NCBI GenBank assembly: GCA_030549335.1 | Contig: CM060189.1 | Coordinates: forward strand, 33,255,001-33,319,000 | Reading direction: 5' to 3' | Source of the DNA: Pontederia crassipes | Taxonomy: Eukaryota > Streptophyta > Magnoliopsida > Commelinales > Pontederiaceae | Length of the DNA stretch: 64,000 bases | Shown here: in pieces, positions 12,501 to 22,800 of the stretch | Numbering within the stretch: the first letter of the stretch is position 1 | Layout of the letters: each line of letters begins with the position of its first letter | Notes under the pieces: model-generated | What the model was told of the DNA's origin: nothing | The model's input: only the letters and a program-made list of their open reading frames with translations | The model's database searches: none | Translations under genes and position numbers: made by a program

Positions 12501-12946
12501 ACTGGCAATGGTAACAGTAGACTGCAACCAAGAAGGACAAGATGTTCCAAACGAATCATATTGGTTTCTGCATAACAGTATCATTTTGGTTTGGTGTAGT
12601 GTGATGTTGTCATTTTGATTTCTTGGCCATCTGCTACAGTGGTTTTCTGGTCTCTCTATGAAACTTATTGTAATCCCTACTATTATTAATGGAACTCTTG
12701 GATGACTACCTTCTTGCTAGTCGTCCTTTCTCGTTTAAAAAAAAAAGTATCATTTTTGGGGAATGCAGAACAATGTTGAAAACATCATACACCACATGAC
12801 ATTTTTGTTATATGAGTGGGAGGTTGGGTAACACGTGTACTTTGATATTTTGGATTACACTTTTTTGGGCTTTCACACTTGAAAAGAAAAAGAACGGTTA
12901 CCCACTGCATGTTGCCAGAAGCCATTATATCACAAGAATCTGTAGC
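3575..12946 (-). CDS. candidate multi-exon gene, unrecognised (low confidence)
   Basis: No long ORF exists here, but several short minus-strand segments have an AG acceptor, an open frame of ordinary amino-acid composition and usually a GT donor. In transcript order they are 12902-12946, 11185-11276, 11045-11092, 10694-10744, 7367-7483, 4011-4087, 3716-3882 and 3575-3622. Predicted pieces include ATDSCDIMASGNMQW, LPSLAETMLKEF, CMTAEAILELLMNGSP and VAQVKSRMGDFKISYS. I do not recognise the family; the middle pieces look helical, perhaps armadillo/HEAT-like, but that is a guess. I have not shown that phases join or that all pieces belong to one gene; the 4011-4087 piece runs into a stop and could be terminal. 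The tract lies 1-10 kb downstream of SF1 on the same strand. Part of it is duplicated (7548-9870 and 9887-11385), which may mean a decaying gene. Confidence 0.3.
3716..3882 (-). CDS. possible exon of an unrecognised gene
   Basis: On the minus strand an open frame of about 55 codons (CLDLNYLPAAIMRLNCNV at the start, DRPDAFYYLSDPC in the middle) lies between two possible acceptors (after GTATGAG at 3882, or after ACCTGCAG at 3854) and a GTATCAAG donor. A further open piece, VAQVKSRMGDFKISYS (3575-3622), follows behind a CACCCAG acceptor. The composition is protein-like, but homology is unknown and chance cannot be excluded. Confidence 0.35.
5200..6530. repeat. degraded repeat-derived tract, family unknown
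   Basis: A less AT-rich stretch with no intact frame. It contains a short direct repeat (about 5583-5616 and 5640-5672, sharing GGTGGCAAGACTCTTGTC). Phrases of it resemble 38.6-39.7 kb (GATAAGACTCTCATC there), so both may be remnants of one old dispersed element. I could not find ends or a diagnostic domain. Confidence 0.3.
6530..7030. mobile_element. possible LTR-retrotransposon relic (LTR piece)
   Basis: The phrase around 6570-6660, an ATAGATTTACGAGATTCACC-like line followed by GGACAATAACAAAGTTTTGTT, resembles the conserved part of many monocot Copia LTRs. No ends, target duplication or internal domains could be located. It is treated as an old, broken remnant. Confidence 0.25.
7367..7483 (-). 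CDS. probable internal exon, 39 codons, of an unrecognised gene
   Basis: This is the best single exon candidate in the 3.5-13 kb tract. On the minus strand a pyrimidine-rich TTTTATTTCAG acceptor precedes an open frame of exactly 117 bp, followed by a GTATTG donor. The predicted peptide starts FENLSKLEVREQTIFV and contains ELLRSTGGLEGDLF. It is leucine-rich, amphipathic and lacks low-complexity sequence, unlike the chance ORFs nearby. I cannot assign a family. Confidence 0.4.
7716..8480 (-). CDS. RTE LINE reverse transcriptase, C-terminal part
   Basis: The 254-residue frame is open to its stop and matches the C-terminal half of plant RTE polyproteins: NTLESKGFRLSRNKTEYM, then [20 protein letters not shown], then the connection region with AEMRMLRWMCGHTRLDKI and RERVGVAPISEKMVENRL, ending in a basic GRGRPRRT tail. 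The polymerase active site (FADD), fingers and endonuclease are absent because the copy is 5'-truncated. The apparent start lies in the tandemly repeated 5' section, so it is not a genuine start. It cannot act on its own. Confidence 0.85.
   Translation of the reverse strand: MEKCVGVKGFSFSREEINTKLEIWRNTLESKGFRLSRNKTEYMHSNFTNKQLRDDLKVRLGEDIIPQVIKFKYLGSIVRQDGEIDDDVNHRIQAGWCKWRKVTGVLCDRKVPNKVKEKFYRTVIRPAVLYGSECWAMKGQHERKVGVAEMRMLRWMCGHTRLDKIKNDHIRERVGVAPISEKMVENRLRWFGNVQRRPLDAPVRRVDQIIWSPIKRGRGRPRRTLDELIEQDLLVNNIPKGLVTNRAEWRRGVV
8471..8572. repeat. perfect foldback, 43 bp arms, 16 bp loop
   Basis: 8471-8513 and 8530-8572 are perfect reverse complements, with the loop at 8514-8529. The arms are RTE sequence from just downstream of the FADD motif. 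This looks like a 5' inversion created at integration, with the same segment copied in both directions. Confidence 0.9.
9887..11385. repeat. direct duplication, copy B (lacks the RTE insertion)
   Basis: This is the adjacent partner of 7548-9870. It keeps the site near 10.00-10.05 kb without the LINE, so it shows the pre-insertion state. Short open segments here (11185-11276, 11045-11092, 10694-10744) are at least as well kept as in copy A. Confidence 0.8.
10694..11276 (-). CDS. possible exon cluster (three short exons)
   Basis: Three minus-strand segments, 11185-11276, 11045-11092 and 10694-10744, each follow an AG acceptor (GACAG, CTTACAG, CTCTCAG) and end at a GT. They read approximately LRFLELMPDLFPVAMTS, LPSLAETMLKEF and CMTAEAILELLMNGSP. 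Recognisable but diverged counterparts lie in the upstream duplicate: near 9.57 kb (LLSQAEMMLKG) and 9.24 kb (CMTAVAIPEMVINSSP) the frame stays open, while the counterpart of the first segment near 9.7 kb is interrupted. Preservation of these short frames in a duplicate supports coding origin. Confidence 0.35.
11386..12140. other. intergenic or intronic, nothing clear
   Basis: AT-rich sequence between the duplicated tract and the 201 bp tandem repeat. A short frame at 11.36-11.41 kb (minus, MLAGDAIRKLYLER) could be another exon of the candidate gene. Otherwise nothing was recognised. Confidence 0.4.
12141..12544. repeat. tandem duplication of a 201 bp unit
   Basis: 12141-12341 and 12342-12544 are head-to-tail copies with few differences (both contain GAGAAAGATACATTGTATATG and end AACCAAGAAGGACAAGATGT). 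Each has an internal GTGTACTAGAAAATAGCACCCAC line. The following 12.55-12.75 kb ends in a run of ten A after CTTTCTCGTTT, which may be the tail of an old LINE, but no coding part supports that. Confidence 0.9.
12902..12946 (-). CDS. possible 15-codon exon
   Basis: On the minus strand, AATATTTGCAG precedes a 45 bp open segment (ATDSCDIMASGNMQW) followed by a GTAACC donor. It is too short to identify. It is listed because both borders are good and the strand matches the other exon candidates downstream. Confidence 0.3.
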
Positions 12947-13159
12947 CTGCAAATATTTTGACCTTTGTTGGTATCTTAGTTCACCAAATCAAGGTGTAGT
13001 GCACAACTTTGTATCTGCCAGATTACCCGCAGTTTTTTTTCGAGAAAAAAAGATGACTAACAAGACACTAGTCATTCAGAAATAAAGATTACCCGCAGTT
13101 AGCGGATTATACATATTCCAGAACAAGAGCTGACCAGCATTACATATCCAAACATCTTG

Positions 13160-13245
13160 TCTTTTTTTTTTGAGAGAGAGAGGAGGCTTAGCTCAGCAAT
13201 AGATGTCTTTTTTTTTTGAGAGAGAGGCGGCTTAGCTCAGCAATA
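13160..13245. repeat. short tandem duplication with T-run and GA-run
   Basis: Two copies of a unit of about 45 bp: TCTTTTTTTTTTGAGAGAGAG followed by a CTTAGCTCAGCAAT line. The phrase TAGCTCAG resembles tRNA box A by chance, but no tRNA fold or box B follows. Confidence 0.75.
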
Positions 13246-13951
13246 AGATCTCCGTTCTGACGAATGTGCATGAAAGTTGGTTTCTCAAAAAACTGTGCAG
13301 CCATCCTTTGCCCCTCCAAAGAAGTCATATTTACAATTGTAATATTAAATTATTCAATGAATGTGATATATTATGATGATCTGTTAAATTATCATCTTAC
13401 GAAAACTACGACAAACAAAAGAAATCATTCATATACGTTATCAATTCTTTAGTTCGATAGTTTATTATACATATAACTCTGTTTTTTTCCTTTTTATGCT
13501 CCAAGATAAGAGAACCATACCTTATAATTTAGAAATCAACAAAACTTGTAATGCATGCACATACCGAGTGCCAGTACTGCACTCATACCTATGCAACAAT
13601 GGTGCTTACTGCTTGATATACCTCAACACATAATTTCAAAGTTAACCCGGATGCATGAAGATTCAATCCTCATCTTATTACAAATTGGCAAAGCCACTGA
13701 GTATGAAGTTGTTATGAAATGGTTGATAGAGCAACATAAAATCCCAGTATCTGGACTACTAAATATTGCTATCAGATGGTTGGTAGACACGCAAGAGTCT
13801 TGTTATAAATAGTTTTTTTAGAGGTTGTTATAAATAGTTAAAAGGAATAATTAGCATATATAAATATCAACTCTGCATATGAAGAAGAATATTGAAAAGC
13901 TGAAGACAAAAAATTTACCTAGCAAGAAAGAGAAGTTGGTATATACCGCCA
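13246..13951 (-). other. downstream flank / likely 3' UTR region of SF1
   Basis: After the SF1 stop the minus strand continues with AT-rich, non-coding sequence. GT dinucleotides soon after the stop (GTATATACC, and GTAAAT after TTGCTAG) could be donors of a 3' UTR intron, but I cannot fix the transcript end. A short frame at about 13.20-13.33 kb (TSLEGQRMAAQFFEKPT) looks protein-like and might belong to the candidate gene below. Confidence 0.4.
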
Positions 13952-16183
13952 TCACTTCAGCTCTGACATAAGCTTTTCATATTCTGTATCATGACCATAA
14001 GTATTTGATTGTTCCAATGACATTGCAGGTTGGGATGAACCCTGTGTGCCTGTCCATGTTCCATTTGAAATGCTCTGAGACGTATCAACAGTGGATGGTG
14101 GCATGGGTGGGGGTACTGCAGCATAATATGGTGTATACCCAAATGAAGATGGTGGATATGTAGGTGGCAGAGGAGCAGGTGCTGCCATTCCAGGCATTGA
14201 ACTCATACCGTATCCACTAGTTGGTAGTGGAGGATGCACGGCAGTAGAGACTGGTGGTTGCACACCAGGAGGCAAGTTCTGGGTTCCTTCACTGGAAGAT
14301 GCTGTCTGAACTGGTGCAACATGAGGAGTGGTCTGTTCTGGAGGTGGATACTGCAAGCCATAAGGTGGCATTGGTTGACCTTGTACTGGGGCGTACATGG
14401 TAGATCCAGGAGGAGGAGGGATATATGGAGCATATGGTGGGGGAACAGGAGCCCATGGCATTGGGGTATAACTTCCAGGTGGTGGTGGCGGTGGTGGGTT
14501 GGGCATCGGAGCTCCAGGCATATACTGTTGCGGAGGAGCATAAACACCAATAGGTGCTGGGGGTGCTGGGGCAGCTGGAGGAGGTGCAGGAGGTTGAGGA
14601 GGTTTACCAGCCACCCTTACAGCAATAACTCTCCCTTCTAGATGATAACCATTCATACTGGCAATAGCCTGATTGGCCATAGATACATCTGCATATTTAA
14701 CAAAGCCATAACCTTTGCTCATCCCGGTATTGCGATCCTTTATAACCTTCGCCATTACAATATCACCAAAAGCTGAGAAAAGCCGGATCAGACCATCATC
14801 CTCAAGCGTTGGTGGCAAGTACCCTATGTAAAGGTTGGTCTCATCATATTCTTTCTTGATCAGACCCCCTTGCACAGCTCCAGCATTGGCTGTCCATGGT
14901 GTATTGCTCCCTGAGCTACCTGAGCCAATAGCAGGCATGGCCGAGGCTGGCTTGGTTAAAGAATCGGGGGCAGCACCACCGAGCTCAGCCAAGAAGTTCT
15001 GGTACTCATCATCCATCTTCTTTGCAGCAGTTCCCTTCATGGGGCAGTCGATAGTGGGATGACCACCATCCCCGCAGACACTGCAGGAAACCTGGCTCTT
15101 GAATGTAGAATTCTTTGAGGGGCAGGCATACTGCCGGTGCCCAGGCTCACCGCACTGCCTGCAGAACTCCTCATCCCTGATCGTCCCGTTAAGTGCTGCG
15201 AGCTCCCTCAGCTGCTGCCGCTTGTGCTCATTCAGCACCTCGTCGACAGGCTGCAGGAGCTTCTCAACCATGGCAGCGGCAGCATCAAGAGACTCCTGAG
15301 TTTCCGCCTCCACCAGCACGTGCAAGTCCTCGTTCTCAGCTGGGTCCAGCCGGCTGTCCCTCTTCTGCAGAAGCTTGCCCTCCTTGATGGACCCCTTTCC
15401 CCGGATGACGATCTTGGCGCCGGTCTCTTTCTCCATGCGCTTCTGGGTGTTTCCACGAGGACCGATGATGAGACCAATGAAGTTGTAGCCAGGGCACTCC
15501 TTCATGGGGATGTACAACTTCTTCTGGAGCTTGGGAGGGCGGTAGTCAGCAGGTGGACGGAACGCCGGATTGCGCTGGATCAGCTGGGAGATTATCTCCT
15601 GCCGCTCCCTGTTGAGGCGCTCCCTTGCACGGAACTCCCGGGTATTAATCCGGATGCCCATGTTGTCGTAGATGGGCTCCGGGGACGGCGAGCGAGCACC
15701 CTCGGGACGATCGTCCAGCGGGAGGTTAGACTGCAGGCGGCGAGTGATATCCAGGAGGCGAACGTTGAGCGACTGCACCTCGGGATCGAGGTCGGCAGCG
15801 AAGTCCTTCATGAAATCCGGAAGCTGCACGGGCCTCGGCTCCTCCTCGGCCCAGCGGGACTTGCGCTTTCGCTGGCCGGAGCCGGTCCCAGCCTCGCCGT
15901 TGGACTCGAGGGGGCCGGTCTCTGCCGGTGGATCCCATCGGCTGCGACGGCGGCGGTGGGTGGTGGCTCCCTCCTCGCCGCCGGAACAGTCCCCCCTGTC
16001 GGCGCCGCTTTGGGTTGCGACGGGGCCGAGGCCATTCTCGGAGATCTCCGACTTGGGATGGTCGGGAGGTAGGGCTTGGGGAGGCGGCATCGGAGGTGGA
16101 TTCGAATCAGAAGGCAGGGTTACGGCGGAGAGAAGAGGGTATTGGGGGACGTCGAGGGTTTGGAATCGGGTGGATTCCTCCAT
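13952..16183 (-). CDS. SF1: splicing factor 1 / branchpoint-binding protein (plant SF1)
   Basis: This encodes a nuclear pre-mRNA splicing factor that recognises the intron branchpoint and works with U2AF in early spliceosome assembly. The 743-residue frame is uninterrupted. In order: two basic RSRW motifs in the first ~120 residues ([23 protein letters not shown]), matching the U2AF-ligand motif of animal SF1; an SPSP phospho-site element near residue 170; a KH/QUA2 region at about 219-330 ([19 protein letters not shown]); two CCHC zinc knuckles near 340 and 366 ([28 protein letters not shown]); an RRM at about 446-525 (LYIGYLPP as RNP2, GYGFVKY as RNP1); and a proline-rich tail. The RRM after the knuckles is the plant arrangement. 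The frame extends 38 codons upstream to 16297, but I chose the ATG at 16183 because the extension looks like 5' UTR. A one-exon CDS agrees with what is known of this gene in plants. Confidence 0.95.
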   Translation of the reverse strand: MEESTRFQTLDVPQYPLLSAVTLPSDSNPPPMPPPQALPPDHPKSEISENGLGPVATQSGADRGDCSGGEEGATTHRRRRSRWDPPAETGPLESNGEAGTGSGQRKRKSRWAEEEPRPVQLPDFMKDFAADLDPEVQSLNVRLLDITRRLQSNLPLDDRPEGARSPSPEPIYDNMGIRINTREFRARERLNRERQEIISQLIQRNPAFRPPADYRPPKLQKKLYIPMKECPGYNFIGLIIGPRGNTQKRMEKETGAKIVIRGKGSIKEGKLLQKRDSRLDPAENEDLHVLVEAETQESLDAAAAMVEKLLQPVDEVLNEHKRQQLRELAALNGTIRDEEFCRQCGEPGHRQYACPSKNSTFKSQVSCSVCGDGGHPTIDCPMKGTAAKKMDDEYQNFLAELGGAAPDSLTKPASAMPAIGSGSSGSNTPWTANAGAVQGGLIKKEYDETNLYIGYLPPTLEDDGLIRLFSAFGDIVMAKVIKDRNTGMSKGYGFVKYADVSMANQAIASMNGYHLEGRVIAVRVAGKPPQPPAPPPAAPAPPAPIGVYAPPQQYMPGAPMPNPPPPPPPGSYTPMPWAPVPPPYAPYIPPPPGSTMYAPVQGQPMPPYGLQYPPPEQTTPHVAPVQTASSSEGTQNLPPGVQPPVSTAVHPPLPTSGYGMSSMPGMAAPAPLPPTYPPSSFGYTPYYAAVPPPMPPSTVDTSQSISNGTWTGTQGSSQPAMSLEQSNTYGHDTEYEKLMSELK

Positions 16184-16290
16184 CAAAGATGTCGTACGGT
16201 TGTTGATTGAGAGCACTGAGGTGAGGACGGGAGATTTTAGGGTTAACAATTCATAGGGTAAGGTTTGACAACTGATAGGGTCATAGGAAA
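16184..16290 (-). promoter_or_regulatory. SF1 5' UTR / proximal promoter region
   Basis: Immediately upstream of the SF1 ATG (minus strand) lies a less AT-rich, pyrimidine-containing leader. It includes an AACCCTAAA line typical of promoters or leaders of plant housekeeping genes. No exact transcription start can be set from sequence alone. Confidence 0.4.
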
Positions 16291-17229
16291 ATGTCATTAT
16301 ATATATATAATATTGTGTCAGGTTATTTTTATTTTCTTCTTGTATTATACGTATTTTTTAAAATTTAGTAGTAGATTTTTTATAGATATATTTTCAGATT
16401 TTTTTTATATAATAGAAAAAACTTATAATATTTTTTACATAAGATAATAGTATTTGTATACATGAAAATAAAAGAAAATAATATTTATAGATAATATTTT
16501 ATATAAGTGATAAATTTGTGTCAAGTAAAACCTTTTATATAAATTCTTAACCCTTGCTCCTCTTATTAATACTACAAAATAGCATTTCTTCATATTTTTT
16601 TCTAAAAAAATTAATAATGATTGTATTATTACTTTGGAATATCCATTAAAAATATTTTTTTCTATGAAACTTTTTATATCTGAATGTTAGTATTACAAGT
16701 TTTATTTTTTAAAATATATATATGTATTTATTTCCAATAAAAAAATTTAATCAAGATTGAAAGGTTGTTAGTCTATACTTAAATAACAGTAATAAAAGAA
16801 TGAATTTTAAAAGTGTTAATGTAATTATATATTAATAAATAAAAAGATACCAATTTTTTATAAGTAAGATATTCAAGATGAATAATTTGATTTGTTATTA
16901 ATATTTTTATTTCTTTGTTTCGATATTGGTAAGAGTTGAATCCGTGCATCGCCAAACCAAAAACTAAACTCATGCGGCTAGTAATATCTTGAGTATTTTT
17001 TAAATGAAAGAGTAGAATGATGAATTTGAAATTACTAATACAATCACCTGAGATACAATTCTATCAATCAGATATGCCAATTAACCTTGTTTTGATAAAT
17101 TATTTTGGCAGATAATTGTGCCTCTCGTCCATTTTTGCAAGATGTTGTGACATGCTTGTTCAATTGTTCTCTTCTTTTTTTTTTTTTTGAAGGAAAAACC
17201 ATCCCTTATTTCTTGTAGAATTTAAAGTT
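16291..17229. other. AT-rich intergenic
   Basis: Strongly AT-rich with long A and T runs. No gene or structured repeat was recognised. Confidence 0.6.
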
Positions 17230-17662
17230 GAGCCGAGGGAGGTTTGGTTGCAAGATAAAATTGAAAACAAATAAAATAGAAGAATACCATATTTTGAAAA
17301 AAATAGAGATATTCTTATTTTTTATCTATTTTGAAGAAAATAAATTTTAAAAAATACGACATTTTATATTTAAAATATTTTATTATACATAGTAAAAAAA
17401 CTATTTATATAATAAGATATGATTGATTTTTTTTAAAAAAATGATTGAAAATTAGAAAAAATGAAGAATAACTATATTCTTCTGTTTTAGAATAATATGT
17501 TTATTCTTTTCTATAATTAAAAATGGTATTTACACATTTTTCTAACATGGTTTAATGATTTTTTAAATTTGATCAAAATAATCTTATTTCGTATCACGCT
17601 TGACTATATTCTCGAAATATAGAGATATTCTCATGTTAATCCCGCAACCAAACAGCATGTCC
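17230..17662 (-). mobile_element. MITE, family A (copy 2)
   Basis: The ends are inverted: GGTTTGGTTGC on the left, and CCCGCAACCAAACAGCATG on the right, which is CATGCTGTTTGGTTGCGGG in reverse complement. The interior on the minus strand follows the same order as the copy at 726-1144. About 430 bp, AT-rich and non-coding. Confidence 0.6.
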
Positions 17663-19002
17663 AAAATATTCTCCATGATCTCATAAATCAAAGTTCCACT
17701 CTCAAAAATTAGGAACACAATATTATTGTAAAACAATTCCATTATCTTTAGAATTACGTGTTATTAGGCTCCGTCACAAACCAAGTGGATCCAATTGAAT
17801 ATAGTCGAGATCTAATAAATATTGCACACAAAACAACTAAATTAATGGCCCAATTACAAGTGCAGCATAGTAAAGGAGTACAATTCAATTCAAATCAATT
17901 TGTGAACACATTTATTTCAAGTTTTGATAAACTTAGTAAGCTTGGAACTTAATTTTTCAGTTGGCCATGAAAAAAAAGATTTTAAACTAGTTGGCTCGCA
18001 GAGGACAAAGAATTAAATAAAAATTTTAATTATAAAATAAGAAATTTATTTTCATATAAATTTTATTGACTATCTAATAATTTTTTAGTCTTAAAAACTT
18101 ATATATGTAAATATGTTATAATAAATTAAATTTATTTTGAATTATTTTTTAAAATATATTATATTCTCTTTCATTTTTAATAACTTTGTTGCTTTGTTAA
18201 CATCTATTACTTTAATTTTTTTTATTTTATTTATGCTAATTTACATATGACAATACAGAAATACCGTGACTTCTCCTTTCAAATTATATATTTTTCTAAT
18301 TTTGATATAATATGGATATAAATACTAATTGATATCTATATTTTTTTAACAATATCATATCATAGATTAAGTAAATACTAAAATAATACATGATATATTT
18401 ATATAAATAAATATTTAGTTTATCCATGTTGTCATTATACATATATATAATATTTAAAAGTAATTTTAAAATTTTTATTTTGTACGCATGCAAGGTAGCA
18501 TTTATACCTTCTCTCTCAGATATAATTTGAATTATTATTAATAAATAAGTTTATCTTTTTTTATTCATCATCCGGGTTGTTCTCAATGGAACAATAGGAA
18601 TATATTTTATTTTTTATAATACAATATAGATATGATTATGTGTCAAATGCTTCTACCTTTAAGTCTTAAAACTTATTTATACTTATTGTTTTAATCCGAA
18701 AAGATCTACAAAGTTTGTGAATTGTTCCTACTTCATAGTCCATCTTATTTATTTCATATTATAAACTTTAAATGTGGGATTAAATTAGATAGTTGAATAT
18801 ACTTCCATTTCCATTTATATTTGAAAACTTTTGAATGTTGGACTAAAAGCATATTTAATAAAGAGATAAAAAATATTAATTTTATTGTACACGATCAATT
18901 CTCATTCATAATAGTTTTTTAAAAAAATTATAATTATTTAATATAATTTTATTTCATATGTGGCATCATAAGAGTTTTCATTTGGCAATTTCTACCCCTC
19001 TC

Positions 19003-19059
<57 letters not shown>

Positions 19060-19610
19060 TGTATACGTAGATGTGTGTGTGAATATAAATATATAACTAT
19101 ATTTTTTTTGCAAATATTATATTTTTTATTATAAAGGAAATACAATTTCGAAATTATAAATTATATTATATAAAGAACATAGATATTTACTCAATATTAA
19201 TCAATATCATCGTGATATATATTAATTATGAATATAAATTATTTTATTTATTATTATTTAACATAACTAACATACTTTATACACTCTCATTTAAAAAATA
19301 ATTTTAATGATACATAGCTTAATAATATATAGATATGCAGGGTGACTCGGCTATTATCATTTTCAAAACATATAATTATTTAAACTAGTTGTCCCAAGAC
19401 TTTCTAATTATATTGGGTAAGAGTAACTTTTTTACATTAATGCAGTTAGAATGGCATTAATTATAATTTATTAATTAACTTAATTAGTAATTAATGATGT
19501 AAATTTGTGTATGACAACATCCTAGTTAAATAAAACTTTTTAGTAAATATAAAATTTTATTCAAAATAAACATAAATATACCATTTAAAAATAATTTAAT
19601 ATTAATATAA
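17663..19610. other. AT-rich intergenic with CT/AT microsatellite
   Basis: No gene seen. A compound (CT)n(AT)n microsatellite occupies about 18994-19060. The rest is AT-rich sequence. Confidence 0.6.
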
Positions 19611-19790
19611 TATATTCAATCGGGTCAAGACGTAAAATTCGAATTCGGTCCCGACCCGACCTGGTCGAGTGCCAAAGAAATGAGACTCGGTCCAGACTCA
19701 ATTATCCATCAGGTCGAAAAAAATTTGAAAAATTCGAACCGGTGCGGGCGAGGGAGACCAGTCGTCCCGATTCATGTTCATCCCTAATTA
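19611..19790. mobile_element. fragment of a GGTCGGG-rich hAT-like element
   Basis: Short stretch containing CGGTCCCGACCCGACC, GGTCGAGTG and a CATGTTCATCCCTAATTA end. It resembles the ends of the larger elements at 40.13 and 41.28 kb. Only one convincing end is present. Confidence 0.4.
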
Positions 19791-20967
19791 ATGATTATAA
19801 ATACTTTAAATGTATAATGAAAGATAAAAATGATTTTTATACAAATAAAATATTAATTACCCCACCCCACATTTTATATAATTTATTATTCAAACATGGA
19901 CTTTCTAATGACACACCATGCCACCTCACCCATCACTCACTACACCACCCCATCTCATCTCTCCATTAGTTGTTTGTCAAACAGACCCTAAGATAGATCG
20001 AGTTAATTTGTTTAATTATTTTTATCTATTCTTAAATAAGCACGTTAAATTACTATTATCAAAACATATAACCCTAACTCTCTTCAGTTTTAAATAAGAT
20101 TTTATTATTAATTAAAAATAAGATGAGTATATATGGTTTGGAGTCTAATTTTTTCTCTCGTTAACAAAAGCTCGAATTTTGCTTATTGACACCATCCTCA
20201 TTTGATTTCATTTCAATATTTTCCTTTGAACTAATTAACTATAACTAAAAGATAATTCAGTCACAAGATTTTTGTGGGATTGATAATTCCTACTTTACTT
20301 GCTTGAATAATTGCATTCATAAATTTGGCATCAACATTTTAGCACTTAGCTTCCCATGGCATGTAGCTTTAGCAATTGTATACCATGTCCTAATAATTCG
20401 AAGACATAAGTATCTCTTCCATTGTTGTCCGTATGGGACTAACTTAATGCATGTCTCTTGCATCCTTAATAGATTTCTTTGATCCATCTACTGGTGGTCA
20501 AGTGTTTCCTCTAGTGTGGCATTTCTATCTCTCTCCTCTAGTATCACAAGGGGCTCTCCACTTTTGGACCCATGGGTGGTCACTTAGGGCTTTATGATCA
20601 CATATTTCCTGATATTGACAACACTCGCAACGTGTGCCATGGTGACAATGGCTAAGTGTTGTGACGTCATTGGGAATGTATATCCCCACTATTCCATATT
20701 GACTTGTTAGATTAACATTTCAAATAGCTCCTCGAGTTCTCATATCCGATTCAAACATATGCTTATTGCTTTCTAGTTGATATTTGGTTGTAGATAATTA
20801 CTTCAATGATTTTAATATTAGGAGTCATTAACCATTGATTATTTGCAAATTCAGTGCACTCACACAATTCTTAAGGTTCGAATCTTTACAAGATTGCCGA
20901 GGCATGGTAGGGTTCTCATTAACACATATACGAGAAGAAAGGGCACCAATGGCACATGTGCCATACT
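19791..20967. other. intergenic, nothing recognised
   Basis: Mixed-composition sequence without a supported gene. Small open frames show no protein-like signal. Confidence 0.5.
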
Positions 20968-21815
20968 ATATGGTTGTGTTTGGTACGAGAACTTAAAAAA
21001 AAAGATTCCGAGAATTAATCGATTAGATAAAAAGGTTTAGATTGATGTTTGGATAGAAAAATGTAATGATCGGAATTTAAAAAGTTGACTTGATAGATAA
21101 GTTTTAATAGGTGTTTGGATAAAAAGTAAGAAGTAAATATATATATTATTATTTTATAAAGATTATTTTATATTATTAATTATATAATATTTTATAATTA
21201 GTAAATTAAATAGAAGAAAAAATTTAAAATAAACTAATTATTATCTGAAAAAATGAAATACAAAAGATAATTTAACATCATATTTATATAAAATAATTAT
21301 ATAATTATAACTTATTTAGAATACCATAATTAATAATTATACTCGTATCATACTAGTTAATTTTTATTATGATATATAATAAGTAAAATAAATAAAAATA
21401 TTTACATCAACATTGAAACAAGAAAAAATATATTTTCATAATAAATAATAATGAAATTTTTTATTTTATTATAACATCAAGTAAATTGTAATAAATAATA
21501 AATGTACTTTTTTTGTTATTATACCTAAATAAATTATAAATTTATAATAATATATAAATAATAAATATAATATAATATAAGTATGCATATAATATATAAG
21601 AATATAATATATACATATAATAATATTATTAAAATAATAAGTTATAAGTATAAAAGTAGTTCCACCTTCTTTTAGACCTATGAAAAAATAAAAAAAAATA
21701 TAATTTATTCTTGTAATTAGCAAGAACTTTCAAAGTTTGTGTCAAAAGTTTTTACTATATCTCATATGACACGTAATATGTTTGGCAAAACAAACGATTG
21801 TTCTACCCTTGCAAA
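20968..21815 (+). mobile_element. MITE-like element, family B (copy 2)
   Basis: It starts GTTGTGTTTGGTACGAGAAC and continues through GGTGTTTGGATAAAAAG into a long AT-rich core, ending near GTTTGGCAAAACAAACGATTG. Both halves match the copy at 1295-1970 read on its minus strand. It has no coding capacity. Confidence 0.6.
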
Positions 21816-22260
21816 CGAGCACACTCTATGGAACGCTAGAAGAGACATAGACCATTTTTTTGTGGTGTCCCATCGCCAAGGATACATGGCGTTATTTGGG
21901 TTTTAGAGAGGCCAATAGTTCTAATGGTGATTCTTTTCGATTACACCGAGGGCTTGGTACGCGTGATAGCTACGAGCGACAACACTTATGGGGCAGAGGA
22001 GCTTGACGTTGTCTTGAGAATTTTGTACAACATGCATCTTTTTTTTTTCTTTTTCTTCAAGAAGTCATGGCAGAATTGTGAATTTCACATAAGCATGCAG
22101 TTTTCAAGTTTGTCTTCATGATATTGGCATTTCGAAATATGCAAGACATTCAAATTCCTTAAAAGCAGACATATCATTCTTGATGCATGTTAGGATTTTA
22201 ACAATTATTATTTATCATTATTAAAAACTTTTAATAAATAAAAAATATATTCTATTATTA
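21816..22260. other. intergenic, possible LINE scrap
   Basis: A short frame around 21.85-21.9 kb (LWCPIAKDTWRYLGF) resembles the zf-RVT tail of LINE polyproteins, but it is too short to call. The remainder is AT-rich. Confidence 0.3.
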
Positions 22261-22800
22261 AGGATTTAATGGTCATCATTCGCCTGATCAAGCGTATGAT
22301 GGCCATACGGCTCAGCGCCTACCATCGTATCTAATCTGACGGTGGGCGCTTGAGCATGCGTGAACCATTGCACGCTCCCTTTTCTTTTATTTTTTTCTTC
22401 CATCGTGGCCTGAGGAGCTCCCGCATGAACGACGCCCACTATAAGAAAATGGCTAATTTGCGATGGACATTTTCCGAAGAACATGAATCCTTCACAATTT
22501 TTTACGGCCTTTGTGAAGGATAGAAAAATCCTTCCGAATTAATGAAGGCCAAAAAGTCCTTCGTTACTACGGATGGAAAATCTTCGTTAATAAATTACCG
22601 ATGGGTGTAGCCTTCGAAATTACGGAAGGATTTAAATTCATCGGTGACGACTATACCCATCGGTAATATTATATAAGTAATATAATATAAGTACATATTC
22701 AGTATTTTATTATTGAATTATTAATTTATTTACTGAATGATAGTGCTTTCGAAATTACTGAAGAATTGATCATCCGTCGATAATTCCGAAAGACCTTACC

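Noticed and set aside
12545-12755. Old LINE 3' tail ending in an A-run
   Set aside because: Only an A-run and a loosely similar phrase support it; no coding remnant or target duplication was found.
13186-13245. Possible tRNA (TAGCTCAG phrase)
   Set aside because: No acceptor stem, anticodon arm or box B follows; the phrase lies in a short tandem duplication.
14234-16256. Several plus-strand ORFs of 60-311 codons opposite SF1
   Set aside because: They are antisense shadows of the SF1 coding frame, arginine/tryptophan- or leucine-rich by codon mirroring, without their own motifs.
21840-21910. LINE zf-RVT scrap (LWCPIAKDTWRYLGF)
   Set aside because: Too short and isolated to support a separate element.
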